A DNA stretch of 64,000 bases, taken from Oncomelania hupensis. Lineage: Eukaryota > Mollusca > Gastropoda > Littorinimorpha > Pomatiopsidae. The notes beneath the pieces were generated by a model, which saw only the letters and a list, made by a program, of their open reading frames with translations, was not told the origin of the DNA and searched no databases. Position numbers and translations under genes: made by a program. The stretch covers positions 67,435,096 to 67,499,095 of the forward strand of contig CM072516.1 in assembly GCA_036898135.1 (NCBI GenBank), read 5' to 3'. Positions 47,108-58,869 of this stretch are shown here, one piece after another (the first letter of the stretch is position 1; each line of letters begins with the position of its first letter).

Positions 47108-47606
47108 TGTTAAAGAACGTTGATTCAGTCTGTTCCAATAACACTTTTAACAATGAGACGCGTTTAACGTTACCGAAGACTTACACTTAGAGTTAGAGGT
47201 ATAATTATGGATTGTTCTGCCACTAGTGACGGAATGTCAGTATACTGTGCTAAAACGCAACATTTTCTCCTCGTATCCCCACTCTTTAAAAAAAAAAGTG
47301 GGGGAGGGTTGGGCCGGAGGTGAGATTTGACGGTGGGTCTCTTGTTACTGGGCTCTGCACAATGGAATGCTATTACCCAATCATCTTAGTCTGCGGAGAT
47401 CGGCTAGTTTAATCACCCTCAGCCTAATTCATGAACACGGACTAGGACCTTAGTCTGAGACTAACTTACAAGTCTGAGACTAAACTTGCTAGTATGAAAT
47501 TCATGGACTCTGACTAAGTCTAGTCTGAGACTAATTGCGAGACTAAAGTGTCAAAAAGTTACACCCGCGATTTAGCAGGCGTAAGGGCTTAGTCTGACTT
47601 CCAACA

Positions 47607-48738
47607 ATGGCGGCGGCCGTGTACATGGCTTACTTGGATAGGCGGAATTTACGAAGAAATCGAGTGTTCCGTGACCGCACAAATCCTCTAGAGGTCTTTG
47701 ATGACGAAAAAATATATGCGAAGTTCCGATTTCGCCGACAACAAATCTTCATGCTGACAGATCTTGTCAAAAATGCCATCGAGTATCAGGCAAAGCGACA
47801 AGGATCTCTACCACCACTGCTACAAGTTCTCCTAACAATTCGATTTTATGCAACTGGAACTTTTCAAAACACCATTGGTGACTTGATAGGCGTAAGTCAA
47901 AGTACCGTCAGCAGAACTGTTACACGAGTTACTGATGCTTTTATTGAGCAGGTGCATAATTTCATCAAGATGCCCACCCAGCGCGAAGCTGATACCAGCA
48001 AGATTGCATTTTACAACATGCAGAGATTTCCCAATGTGTTTGCATGCATCGATGGAACTCATATTCGAGTTCAAGCCCCAAGAGACCACGAACAAGAGTA
48101 TATCAACAGAAAGTGTTATCACTCCATCAATGTACAAGTGAGTTATTTTTGTTGGTACACTTTTTGAGGTTGTTATTGTTGCTTTGATTTAATAGATAGG
48201 CCTAGGCGAAGTGTGATATGACATATACAGGCGATTGTTGAAATACATTTATTGTGGGTTATTGATTATATGAATAGTTAAGAGGGTTAGATTTAGGTTA
48301 CATTACTTTATGCTCCTGTACCCCTTCAGTGCGTTCTGCACACCCCGAAAAAAAATGAAATCTATGGTTTTTTTTTAAGAGATAATGGCTGGGGTTAAAA
48401 GGTTAAAAAAAACACAACTAAATTAACATTGTGATTATAGACTTTTCTGTTAACTGTGACTTAAGTTTTTCAAAATAGTTTGGTTCAACGTTAAATTTTA
48501 TATTGTCCTCTTTTATGACTTCTATTTCCTCTTTCCCTCCCTGTCTTTTCTCTCTTTTGTTCTTCACTTTTTTTTGTCATTTTTCTCCCTTTTCCTTTTC
48601 TGTTTTTACAAGTACTATTCCTATTTTTTCTATATTTAGCATTATATACTTTGTTATTATACTTGTTTTTTAACCAAATTTTTCTCTTTTCTTTTTTTCA
48701 CTCTTGCCTCTTTTTCTATTTTTACTTTTCTTTCTTTC

Positions 48739-48813
<75 letters not shown>

Positions 48814-49525
48814 ACAATGTCAATGATTTTAATCCTTTGTTCTTATAATATACATTTAAAATCCTTTGTTTTATAATATTTTTATCAAAGAAAAATGTCT
48901 GATAGTCTGATATTCAATGCTATTGTTAATTTGTAATAAGTGTATTGGCTGTGTGCAGGTCGTATGCGATGCCGATCTGCTATTTGTGAATGTCGTTGCT
49001 CGATGGCCTGGTTCAGTCCATGATGCAAAGATTCTACGCCTGTCTCCACTTTTTGCTGCTTTTGAAGGTCCCAACCCACCTGTGACAGGGATAATCTTAG
49101 CAGATAGTGGCTACATGTTGCGTCCATGGTTGATGACGCCTCTCCGTGTTGCTGCTACCGATAAAGAACGGCGTTACAATTTCGCGCACAGTTCTACTCG
49201 CAACACTGTTGAAAGAGCAATAGGCGTGGCTAAGCAGAGGTGGCACTGCCTCCGATGTGAACTTCGACTTTCTCCCGAAAAGGCATGCAAAGTCATCGTC
49301 GTATGCTTTATGCTGCATAATGTTGCAAGACGCTGCAAACTACCACCACCACCACCACAACAGGATTCATCAGACGAAGAATCTGACAGCCCCAATTTAA
49401 CAGAAGACGAAGATGAAGAGCCAAGATTAGCAGCACCTGATGGATTGCCCAGGGTAAACGCTGAGAGAGTCCGGGTAGAAGCTGGGAGAGCAGCAAGAGC
49501 CAGGATTGTCGACCAGTGCTTTTGA
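47607..49525 (+). CDS. PIF/Harbinger DDE transposase (HARBI1-like), two exons
   Basis: Exon 1 (47607-48137) and exon 2 (48959-49525) join in phase 0 across an 821-bp GTGAGT...GTGTGCAG intron holding a (CT)n. The product is 365 aa, close to HARBI1 (about 350). Residues 40-110 form the N-terminal helical and HTH-like region (QNTIGDLIGVSQSTVSR). The DDE_4 nuclease core shows D149 (FACIDGTHIRVQAP), D226 (IILADSGYMLRPW) and E262 (RNTVERAIGVAKQRW), and the YINRKCYHSINVQ block at the splice junction. The C-terminal 50 residues are acidic. No stops or frameshifts. Start chosen at the ATG after CAACA, the first in frame; it gives the expected N-terminus. Convergent with the Myb-like gene. Confidence 0.92.
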
Positions 49526-49747
49526 TAGGTGTGTGGATATTTATTATTGTTGTTCATTAATTATTATGTGATTATTATCTTGTATTATGGCAGTAGTGTT
49601 TTACATTAATCGCCAAGTTCAATCGGACTTTCTTCAAAGACACAGACAAACACATACCATAGTTATTTTGATTTAATAATCATAGCCATAACATTTTTGT
49701 TTGACAAAGTTGAAAATAAAAAGTTAAGGCGAATCATAAATACATGT

Positions 49748-49885
<138 letters not shown>

Positions 49886-50054
49886 CAATTATGTATACTA
49901 CAGCCTCATATCAATCACCTAATAATAATAATTATATAAAAACCGAAAATAATACACAAGCACACACTATTGTGCATAAGAATTATATATGTTCTGAGTG
50001 TATCAAGTTATTTGGATGGACTTCTTTTGATCCATTCTAATATTGTCATACCAA

Positions 50055-50793
50055 TTAATTACATTTGTCCATTAACTCTTCTTGCAGCTTTCGTTTTTGA
50101 AGTTGAACAAGGTCCCTTTTTTCTTTTATCAGTTCAATTTGCTCCTTCATTAGTATTTCTTTCAATTTATTTTTAGAAATTTCGCTTAGCATCCAATTGT
50201 TCCATATTTTATCTTTATCTTCGATATTTTCAGAGACAGATGATGATGATGATGCTGTGGTGATCGTGTGGGACGCCTTTCTTGCCGCTTTTGTCCTGAC
50301 AGTAGAAACATACTTTTGTGCTGGTTCACTTGGGGTATCCAAAGCCAAAGCCGGGGGCGTGCATGATGATGATGATGCTGTGGTGATCGTGTGGGACGCC
50401 TTTCTTGCCGCTTTTGTCCTGACAGTAGAAACATACTTTTGTGCTGGTTCACTTGGGGTATCCAAAGCCAAAGCCGGGGGCGTGCATAAGACATTGATGG
50501 GGGAGACCGTTGAAACGTCAGAATCTGATAAAATACAGCAATTTCATACATTTAAAATCCTTTTATGTTTTTAAATCTTCTTAAGAGAACTTTATTTACT
50601 ACCTCATGTTTTCTTGGCATGATAGATATCAACAATGTTGTGGTGTGAGTTTAATTTCCCTTCAATTGACTTTACAGTTGTCAAGTGTAAAAAAATAAAT
50701 AATTATTATTGCTGTAAGTAGAAACATGTCACCAGTATTTGTTGATGTGTGCATGCCCTTTGTATGCTTTTTCAGTTTGTGACATCTCAAATA

Positions 50794-50859
<66 letters not shown>

Positions 50860-51089
50860 CTCTGAAATGCTGTGTTTATAAATCTGTTGACAGTTGTCTC
50901 CATTTGTATTGTAATGAATAAATAAATAAATAAAATAAATTAATTAAAAATTAACCATACCAAACTGTTCAGCTGGTACTTGTAGATCAATGTCTGTCTG
51001 GCTGCAATCTTGCAATGTTTCGAGAGACTTCCATGTATCTGCCTGTTCGGCTGTAACAACAACAAACAAATTTTCCTTAAGCATAAAGA

Positions 51090-51157
<68 letters not shown>

Positions 51158-51216
51158 CCATGTATCTGCCTGTTCGGCTGTAACAACAACAAACAATTTT
51201 TCCTTAAGCATAAGGA

Positions 51217-51293
<77 letters not shown>

Positions 51294-51897
51294 CTTGCAT
51301 AGATCTATAAACTATAGCATGCCAAATAGTAGGCCTACATTTTAAAAGTAATAGCTGCAAGTCTACATGTATCAGTAATCTTATATATTTTTAACTGAAC
51401 CAATACTAGTTAGAGTAGGGGAGACTGCAGTTTGACTTGTAAACAATAAACATAAAGCCTCAGTCAGTGAGCAAAGACTACTACAGTACAAGCAAAGCGT
51501 GTTACCTAAGTAGATCAAAATAGATCTGTTACTCACATCTTGGTATACCCTCAGCTTGGTGCGATCCTGCACCTATGATGTCGGCAATTACATCTTCGAA
51601 GGGTAGATCTTTTAGTTTTCCTCCCCCTCCAGTCGCTGCCATGTGCTGGCGTTTGGTTACCACTTCCATTTTAAGGTCTTTCCATTTTTTTCTAATGGAC
51701 GCGCAATCTCTTGCATTTCCACCAACAGCGTTTACTGCTGTAGTTATTCGATTCCATATTTCCTGTTTTCGTTTATTTGTGACAATATTTTGGCCTACGC
51801 TCAGTAGTACTCCTTTTTCAAAGTTAACCTCTTCTAAAAGCTTGGCAATTTCGTAAGAGGAAAAATTAGTGCAGCGCGGTCTCTTTGAATCGGCCAT
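50055..51897 (-). CDS. Harbinger Myb/SANT-like DNA-binding protein, three exons
   Basis: Exon 1 (51897-51537) encodes the trihelix Myb/SANT-like domain with the characteristic Trp residues: FSSYEIAKLLEEVN, KQEIWNRITTAVNAVGG and CASIRKKWKDLKMEV. Exon 2 (51050-50961) encodes EQADTWKSLETLQDC and exon 3 (50524-50055) the rest. All junctions are GT-AG and phase 1 (codons TCC and GAT restored). The product is 306 aa ending in a coiled-coil-like KNKLKEILMKEQIELIKEKR region. Exon 3 contains a perfect 123-bp tandem duplication. Intron 1 has a duplicated copy of the exon 2 acceptor region next to (ATT)n. Known role of the family: nuclear import and recruitment of the nuclease to transposon ends. Confidence 0.88.
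50242..50487 (-). repeat. Perfect 123-bp in-frame tandem duplication
   Basis: 50242-50364 and 50365-50487 are identical. Each encodes 41 residues (for example SEPAQKYVSTVRTKAARKAS and HTITTASSSS) in exon 3 of the Myb-like gene. 123 is a multiple of three, so the frame is kept. Confidence 0.95.
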
Positions 51898-52310
51898 TTT
51901 GTCACGCGAAAAAAGGGACTAAATACACTTAGTCGCTGACTAGCTATGCTCCCTGTAGTCTTTGTTCATAAATCGCTTGCCTGCAACTAGGTTAGTCTGA
52001 GCGTAGTTAGTCGCAGACTAATCGGTAGTCTGGGCTTAAATTAGTCCGTGCTCATGAATTAGGCTGCCTATGTCTAATCTTAATACATTTATATGTTTAG
52101 CCCGGTCTATGTGCGGATAGGGTTATAGAGGTAGGAAGAAAATTGTTAAAGATTCACTGGCACACTAGCTCTCACACGGCTGTGAAACATAGGTAGTCCA
52201 GCCACTTGTTAACAGTAAATATCACACATTTATTTCCACTACTCTATACATAATTCTCTAAACACTCTATTAACTTAAATGTCCAAATTCACTTCGAATA
52301 GTTCGTTTTT

Positions 52311-52560
52311 TTGATGGGTATATGCTGCTACTGTTCTTGATATTTGCTAATGTCTCATCATTGGGCTATTTGTTCTGGTTGGCCTAATGTTGGTTTTCAG
52401 GAGAGTGGACAACCGCACAGTATTTTTATTGTTTTGAAGTTATTTTGTTATACTAATTGCTATTGTTACAAGCCCCAAGGGCAGGATGTAAAAAAGCACA
52501 CCCAGTGCTTCATCTTTTACCCTTGTTAAATAAAATTGTTATCTTATCTTATCTTATCCT
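52311..52560 (+). repeat. LINE/SINE 3' end with (TTATC)n tail
   Basis: Ends CAAGCCCCAAGGGCAGGATG, a short hairpin, AAATAAAATTG and TTATCTTATCTTATCTTATC. Interrupts the LTR-type repeat. No RT sequence is left. Confidence 0.5.
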
Positions 52561-53149
52561 TCTAGATCAGTGTTAGTGCATTTCTTCTTGCACAGCTGAT
52601 TCATTGAGGTGTGGTGATGGTGTCTCCTCCTTTGTTGTTGACTATTGGGCGATCGGAGCTTAGTGCTAGATGTTCCCCTGCAGGGCGAATGTCAGGTTTG
52701 ACTCATAGTGGTCTACCCCTGCCTCGGACCAACAAGCCTGCTCGTCTTTTCGACAATGTCAGGCTGTGGCTATACTGCGATGAATTGAATTTCACCCGTC
52801 ATCTGCTTAGTCTTCAGCTAGAGAGATCTTTCAGCGTGCGTCCTACTTGGTTGAGATTCAGACAGAGACTGACTACCTAAACCCTGTGGTCAGCCAAAAG
52901 CCCGCGAAAATCTCGTGAGATCTGAGCGCCTCCTAGCGGTGGTGGCTATACGTCAGCAGGATGAGGTCACTGCCTACCTGAGCGAGAATCTAACCTACAC
53001 ATGCTTAGCACACAACTGACTTGTGTCGTCTGCTAGGCAGCGGCTTTACGTTACACAGGCCAAAGCAGGCTGAACTATTTAAGGCGAGAAGCCTTAGTGA
53101 CAGGAGTGTAGGCGTGGTAATATTTTTTTAAAATTTTTATGTAATCACT
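52561..53149. other. Unassigned, possibly the distal part of the LTR subfamily
   Basis: Contains CTATTTAAGGCGAGAAGCC, a TATA-like segment near 53070, and an inverted-type tip GTTACA near 53055. Not enough to fix an LTR boundary. Confidence 0.35.
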
Positions 53150-53230
53150 TTTATGTAGCGTTTTTAGAGCTCAAGAGCTCAATGCGCTGGGCGATACAGG
53201 ATCCAACTCAAGCCGCCCCAGACGCCTACT
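53150..53230 (-). repeat. SINE-like repeat, family S, fragment
   Basis: GATACAGGATCCAACTCAAG and CCGCCCCAGACGCC on the plus strand match the reverse complement of the family consensus. Confidence 0.6.
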
Positions 53231-53689
53231 TATAGAAATACAAAGAGATAGAAAGTAAGTCAAGAGTGTTCGTGTAGACCGTTGCAAGACCCTTGCCATC
53301 AGCGTCTAAGAAAACGTACAAAACAAAGACTGACTTCACTTTGTTAGTATTTCAGCTTAGGATTACCAAAACGACTCTTCAGCTGAGAGCACTGTTTCTA
53401 TGTGCTAATGAGATCTTGTTTGGCGAAGAGCAGAACTTTGTTTTGTGTTTTCGTCACTTCAGCTTTTGTTGTGGCTGGAAAGGGGGGTGGGGTGGAATGG
53501 GGGGGGGGAAGTAGGGTGGTTCCTTGAAGGGTGAGGTTGAGGGGGATAATGAGGGTTGAAGGGGAGGTGTGTATGCAAATGGGAACATAGACTTGAAAAG
53601 GTTTGATGAAACTTAGACAAAGGAGAATATAGACTCCGATATGAGGAACCGTAGACAGTGGTGACTATAAACCTGCTGGTCTTAGCCGT

Positions 53690-54025
53690 AATCTTTGTTT
53701 CGGTGGTTGGGAAGGGAAGCATATGGGTCCTCCCTTTTCTCTAGGCCAGCATAATGAGGACGGTACGGTGCCTATCTCCTCTCCTTCGCTGCTTTACCGT
53801 CTCCGGTTCTAAGCACATCCAGAAACCTATTCACAGCTGTTTGGGGGGTGTCTGCGCTTGTTTCGGTAGTGTGTGCATGTGTGTGTGCGTGCGTGTGGGT
53901 GTGTATGTGTGTGTCGGTAGGTGATTGCCTTCCACGCATGGTTACCGATCCAAGTACTAACCCTTACCGACGTTGCTTAACATGAAACATTGCTAGCATG
54001 AGCCCAACCACACCACTACTGCGCC
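53690..54025 (-). repeat. 5S-rRNA-derived SINE, longest copy
   Basis: Minus strand: CAGTAGTGGTGTGGTTGGGC, CATGTTAAGCAACGTCGGTA and GTTAGTACTTGGATCGGTAA follow 5S rRNA from its middle through the C box. The body (GCAGCGAAGGAGAGGAGATA, CATTATGCTGGCCTAGAGAA) is shared with 16.9 and 38.3-38.7 kb. A (TG)n lies between head and body. Confidence 0.7.
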
Positions 54026-54033
54026 ACCCTAAG

Positions 54034-54126
54034 TAGCTACTACCCTAGCTACTACCCTAGCTACTACCCTAGCTACTACCCTAGCTACTACCCTAGCTAC
54101 TACCCTAGCTACTACCCTAGCTACTA
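54034..54126 (+). repeat. 12-bp minisatellite, ~8 copies
   Basis: Perfect TAGCTACTACCC units. Confidence 0.95.
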
Positions 54127-55496
54127 ACCCATTTCGTAATCACGGGTGTTCTGTTCTGTGTCAACATGTTCTCTCCACTCCTCTCTTGCACATGTAAGAT
54201 TTCTATTTTCGGATTTGCAGTTTACATTAGTTGATGACAAGCGTGAGGCTAAGTCACCAAGTTATTGTGGTGAATAATTAGGCTATCACAGCTGCAGTTA
54301 ATGAAATATTTAAACAATAATTATGCGACAGTATGTTGCTGCTGTGTTTTTGGGAGGGAGGTATAAACAAAACAGGCTTTTCATACGAATAGTGCAACCT
54401 TATCATTTTGCGAAGCCTTAGACATCGAACAATAGGTCGTTTACCTCTGCGACCGCAATAAATAAATCGAACGCAAAAGTTTCATTGAACTTTAAATAAC
54501 TTCGTGTGAACTGAATAATTATGCAAGAGCATTTTAGCACCGAAAATTTATTTTCAATAATTGCACACGGTATTTAGCAAAACCTGTGGGGAAATAAATC
54601 GTCATTGTATTAAGGCAACAAATTAGTAGGTTGAATATAGGATCTATTATCGTAGATGGAAACAAGAGGAGAAAATAAGTGCAAAAAACGGTATTATAAT
54701 GTTATTTTCAGTGAGACAACGGCTAGCAGATACGTTCTTTTGCTTCCAGGGTTGATATGTGATCAAGTGGTTAGCTGAGCTGAGTGACTCCTGCCGCTGA
54801 CACACCTTGACCTCGACTAAGGGAGCACACTCCGGACCGTATGAGATTAATCGCCATTTGCTAGAACAACATCGATACATTTAGACTATTATCATTAACT
54901 TTTGAGTTCGTGGAGATCTGACTATCGTGCGCATGTGTATATGTATTTGCGTGTGTGCGTGCGTGCGTGCGTGCGCGTGTGTATCTTTGTGTGTGTGTGT
55001 GTGTGTGTTTGTGTATGTAGAGATCCTATTATAAGTGTTACTATTATTTCAAAAGGTAAAAAGGCTGTCCACAAAACGCAAACTTTGTTTCACCTTGGCC
55101 GAATACAAACCCAACTCGTTTCAATGTGCTTCGTAAAGCGTTCCTTACTTTGGGCATGTGTCACACCATTATTATTTTTTAATCCCGTAAACAGCCCAAG
55201 CGCTTCTGCAAGCATAATCAGAAAAACAGAATGTTCCACTAATATTATTACTCCTGAATATCCTTAAATATATCCACCAACATTGATGCATTATCATCGT
55301 TTTTCTTTTCTAAACAGCTCGTGTTTCTCAAGGAAGGGGGAAGAAAGGTGGGGGTGGGGGTGGGGAGGGGAAATGATCCGCAAACGGAACTATTCACAAA
55401 ACGGAAGACCCATGCCTTTTGAGTATTTGACAGTTTGGCATTTCATTGTTATAAAGCTTGATTTGCAGTAGATCTCATTTTTGATATGATGATGAT
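54127..55496. other. Unassigned, with (TG)n at about 54935-55015
   Basis: No coding signal recognised. Confidence 0.4.
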
Positions 55497-55572
55497 GGTC
55501 ATTGTTGTCAGGGTGGCGACGTGGTGATCGTCCTTAACGCTCATGCAATAGGACGTTAAGCATCGTTTTCCG
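55497..55572 (-). repeat. Second copy of the 76-bp repeat
   Basis: Exact reverse complement of 483-558. Confidence 0.8.
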
Positions 55573-56194
55573 GTTACTCATAAGCACGCTCACAGGCACA
55601 GCTAAGTGTATTAAATCGCCAAGATACCACACGTACGTTAAGCTCTAGCTAGGGTTTATGATAATAAAACTATTAAATTTTATTTCCTACGTGCCCCTAT
55701 CACTTTCACCTACAACGTCATGGTGTTACCATTGAGACGCGCACGATAGATCCGATCATTTTATTTTGCTAAGCATACAATGATGGTGTGTATTTACCTT
55801 TGATTGGATTTTGCACTGTTGCTAGAAGTAGCTTTGTATAATGTTGATAATTTTTGTCGGTCGATATTGTTAAGAATTTTCTGGAATTACTTGTTTATTA
55901 TCGATCGAATTCTCCAGAACTTACGGGTAAAAGCTGATCGAATCATGTTGATTCTAAACATTATGTGACGTAAGACAGTGCATAGTTCCGGCGACAAGTT
56001 TTATTTTGATTGGGTATTGTTACGTCATGCTTGAATGTTTGAAGTTTTTTTCTTCTCTCCTTACAACCAGAGAGACTATAAGAGTATGAGGATGAAGCTT
56101 CTTTTTAATATTTTTATTTCATGTTCAGCATTTATAAATCAAGCAATGAGAATATAAATGGAGGTCTAGTCTTTACACAAAGGCATTGAATTTA
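55573..56194. repeat. Unassigned; 55727-55870 repeats 44141-44285
   Basis: Only the 145-bp shared block is recognisable. Confidence 0.5.
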
Positions 56195-56575
56195 AAGATC
56201 CTGACGCTCATGTCTTAGATGGGTGAGTGCCGGTTACAGAAATACGCACGCTAGGTTCCTTCTTCCCCATTCCCGCTGGCCCAGGGTGGGGCTCAGTTGT
56301 CTGGGCGTCAGACAATGCACCCAAAGGCTGCAAGTGGGCGCCTCGGTCAACTGGAGTTTGGTCCTGTATCGACCAACCCCTTGAGCACCTCTTGAGCTGG
56401 AAAAACTCTTTATAAAATGATTAAATAAATAAATAAATCAGTCTTCGGGATCAGGCGATGTGTCAAGGGCAGCTAATGAGTGCCTCGAGCGGCTAGAGTT
56501 AGAGCCTGTATTGACCAGCGCCTTGAGCTGCTCTTGAACTGAAAAAATAACACTATATAAGAACGACAAAATGCA
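56195..56575 (+). repeat. Two family-S SINE-like copies in tandem
   Basis: 56195-56420 is a full copy (CCTGACGCTCATGTCTTAGA, TCAGTTGTCTGGGCGTCAGA, GGGCGCCTCGG) with an (AAAT)n tail; 56430-56575 is a second, partial copy ending in ACTATATAAGAA. Variable tails support retroposition. Confidence 0.65.
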
Positions 56576-57289
56576 AAATACAGGATACAAGATACAACAG
56601 GATTTTGTTTGCCCTTATTCACGAAAAGAAATTTGAGCACTCTGGTCTGCATGCACTTTCGTTATGTCAAAACCTGGAAAACCCCGTCAAAGGAGACATG
56701 GCAGGCTAAAAAGTTTGCACCGCGCGTGCATCTTTAATTACATATTAATTATGTACATATACAAAAGTTTATTCGTTGAATAATTAATAGGAAGACGAGA
56801 TTTTAAAATCCAACAATCAATTTAATTTTAAAAAAGATTAATAAAAAGCAAATGAGAAATTCAACAAAACACATCAAGCAATTTCCTTAACTAAAGTCTT
56901 GCCAGGACCTATACAAGAGCAGGGCCAGACCTGGGAAAAGTCGAAGGGGGGGTTACAGATTCAGCGAAGACGCGAAGCGCCGAGCCTTCTATGGGGGTCC
57001 GGGGGCATGCCCCCCCCCCCCCCCCCGGGAAATTGTTTTTTCCAAGGATGCAAAATGGTGCAATCTGATGCAATCTGAACCTTGAAAAAGCCATCTGTGA
57101 TGGTCTGGCACTTTCAGCTTTTTGAACAATTGAACTGACAAATTCTGGGGTACAAAAATTGTTCTCTGCCCCTACCTTAAAAAGACACAAACATTTATTT
57201 ATCAGCAAAGATGTTTTGTATACTATTATTATTCACTACTTTTTGTTGATCGTTAACGGTATAAAGCTTTACCTTGTAGTTTATGAACA

Positions 57290-57865
57290 TCACCGCCCTG
57301 CTTTCACTTTCAGTCTTGCTGCACTAGGTTCCTCGGCATTAGTACCATTATTTTGTGAATTGTATCTTCTGGCAAAACAGTTCACTGCCTCTTTGAAGTC
57401 AATATCAACATCCCTGTGCACTTTCAGTAAAGCAAGTCCATTGAGTTTCTGTTGCCCCATTGTAGAGCGCAGGTAGTTTTTCAGGTTGCGCAACTAACTG
57501 TTTGAACGCTCACACTCGGCAGTAGTGACAGGCAGGGTGCAAAGGTTCTTTAGCATGATGAACACGTTGGGATAAAAATCCCTGTCACAATGTTTCAGTG
57601 CTTCTGATGCCATGGATGGGATGATAGCTGTCGCATTCTCAGCAGCACTTCGCCATTTGCAAAACCACCGTTGGTATTCTGCATCAAGGGTAGCGTTGTT
57701 TGGTAGGTCAGACTCCCACAACAATGCCAGTGTCTTCACCCTTTCTGGAACCTGCATAAAACCATCCTGGTTGTCTATTAAAGTGCTTGGCACCAGACAG
57801 ATACCATCAATTGCTAGGTCAGCATTTTTGAACCTCGAGTCCAATTCGGTTGACAGGTGTTCCAA
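57290..57865 (-). pseudogene. hAT transposase C-terminal remnant
   Basis: Minus strand: LDAEYQRWFCKW, DFYPNVFIMLKNLCTLPVTT, AECERSNS, then an in-frame TAG (about 57492), then LRNLKNYLRSTMGQQKLNGL and ALLKVHRDVDIDF. This is the hAT dimerisation domain (pattern LPVTTxExERSFSxLxxLKxxLRxxM). The single stop sits where the family has a coding residue, so one substitution killed the frame. Exons for the BED finger and catalytic core are not recognisable. Confidence 0.8.
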
Positions 57866-58255
57866 GAAAGGAATGGAGTGCTAATCTGAAAATATTCTTC
57901 TGGAGTGACCGCAGGTTGGTTGTCACGGCGAGTCTGTCAGGATGCTTGACGAGGAACGCTAACATAAGTTGTCAAAGCATTTGCCATTTTGCTGACTTCA
58001 CCAAACCAGGCAACGAACGCTGTGTTTATAATTATCAACTTAGCATCTTAATTAATATTTCTAAAAAGTAGTTTTTGTGGGATTAGGGCAGTATCAAGGT
58101 GAAGGTGCTGGAAGAGGCTTGTGGCCAGAACAAGAAAATATGGCTGCATTTACTAATTTAGGCTTAGGGGTTAGGTTACTTGGTCGTTTCAATGGGAAAA
58201 CGCTTTGGACGTTACAACGGATCCCTCGAAATGGATTTCCGTTGAATTGTTTATA

Positions 58256-58634
58256 TACAGGGTGTTCCAAAAGTCTTGGGCACATTTGAAGTCCCCATAT
58301 CTCAATTACTATGAATGGTAGTAAGATAAAAGTGGTGCCATTTTAAAGCTAATTACATTAAGTTTTTTGTAAAGCTGTTGTTTTTTATTTCTTTTCAGAC
58401 CCATTAATGGCGTTCACTCAACCAGAAAATGCTAGGACGCGTTTGGCAAGAATTTGACTATCGGCTTGATGTGTGTCGTGTGACCAATGGTGCTCACATT
58501 GAACATCTTTGAATATTCCATGTAAAAATTGAGATTACAAGCTTTCTGAATTTACCAGATGCGTTTTTATATCCCTAATAGTTTCGGAAATATTCAATGT
58601 CAAAATGTGCCCAAGACTTTTGGAACACCCTGTA
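58256..58634. mobile_element. Mariner-type MITE
   Basis: Inverted termini TACAGGGTGTTCCAAAAGTC and its complement, flanked by TA (58254-58255, 58635-58636). Inner copies GGGCACATTT/AAATGTGCCC extend the repeat to about 31 bp. 379 bp, no transposase. Confidence 0.85.
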
Positions 58635-58869
58635 TAACTCTTTGTACCTTGGACCAAAAGTGACTAAAAACTGCAATGTTTTAAAAGCAATAAAAAATAA
58701 TAAAACTCTGCATTGAAAAAAATTCAATTTATTTATTTATTTATTTATTTAGTTTACTTTGGAGGGTGGGTTCCGGAACCCAGGTAACCCCCCCCCCCTG
58801 GATCCGGCCCTGAAGAGCGTGTGGGTGTGTGTGTGTATGTGGGTGTTTATATGTGTGTGTTTTATATAT

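Larger units (their letters stand above)
56920..58812 (-). mobile_element. Degenerate hAT transposon (second family)
   Basis: Starts CAGGGCCAGACCTGGG and ends CCTGGATCCGGCCCTG, the inverted hAT tip. Flanks share AAGAG (56915-56919, 58813-58817); 8 bp would be expected. It contains C/G homopolymers, a transposase remnant on the minus strand and an inserted mariner-type MITE. Confidence 0.75.

Noticed and set aside
50944..51360. Poly-Ile/poly-Tyr frame of 138 codons
   Set aside because: Translated (ATT)n in an intron; only the segment EQADTWKSLETLQDC is exon 2 of the Myb-like gene.
54034..54126. Interstitial telomere-like repeat (CCCTA content)
   Set aside because: The unit is TAGCTACTACCC, 12 bp, not a telomeric hexamer or variant.
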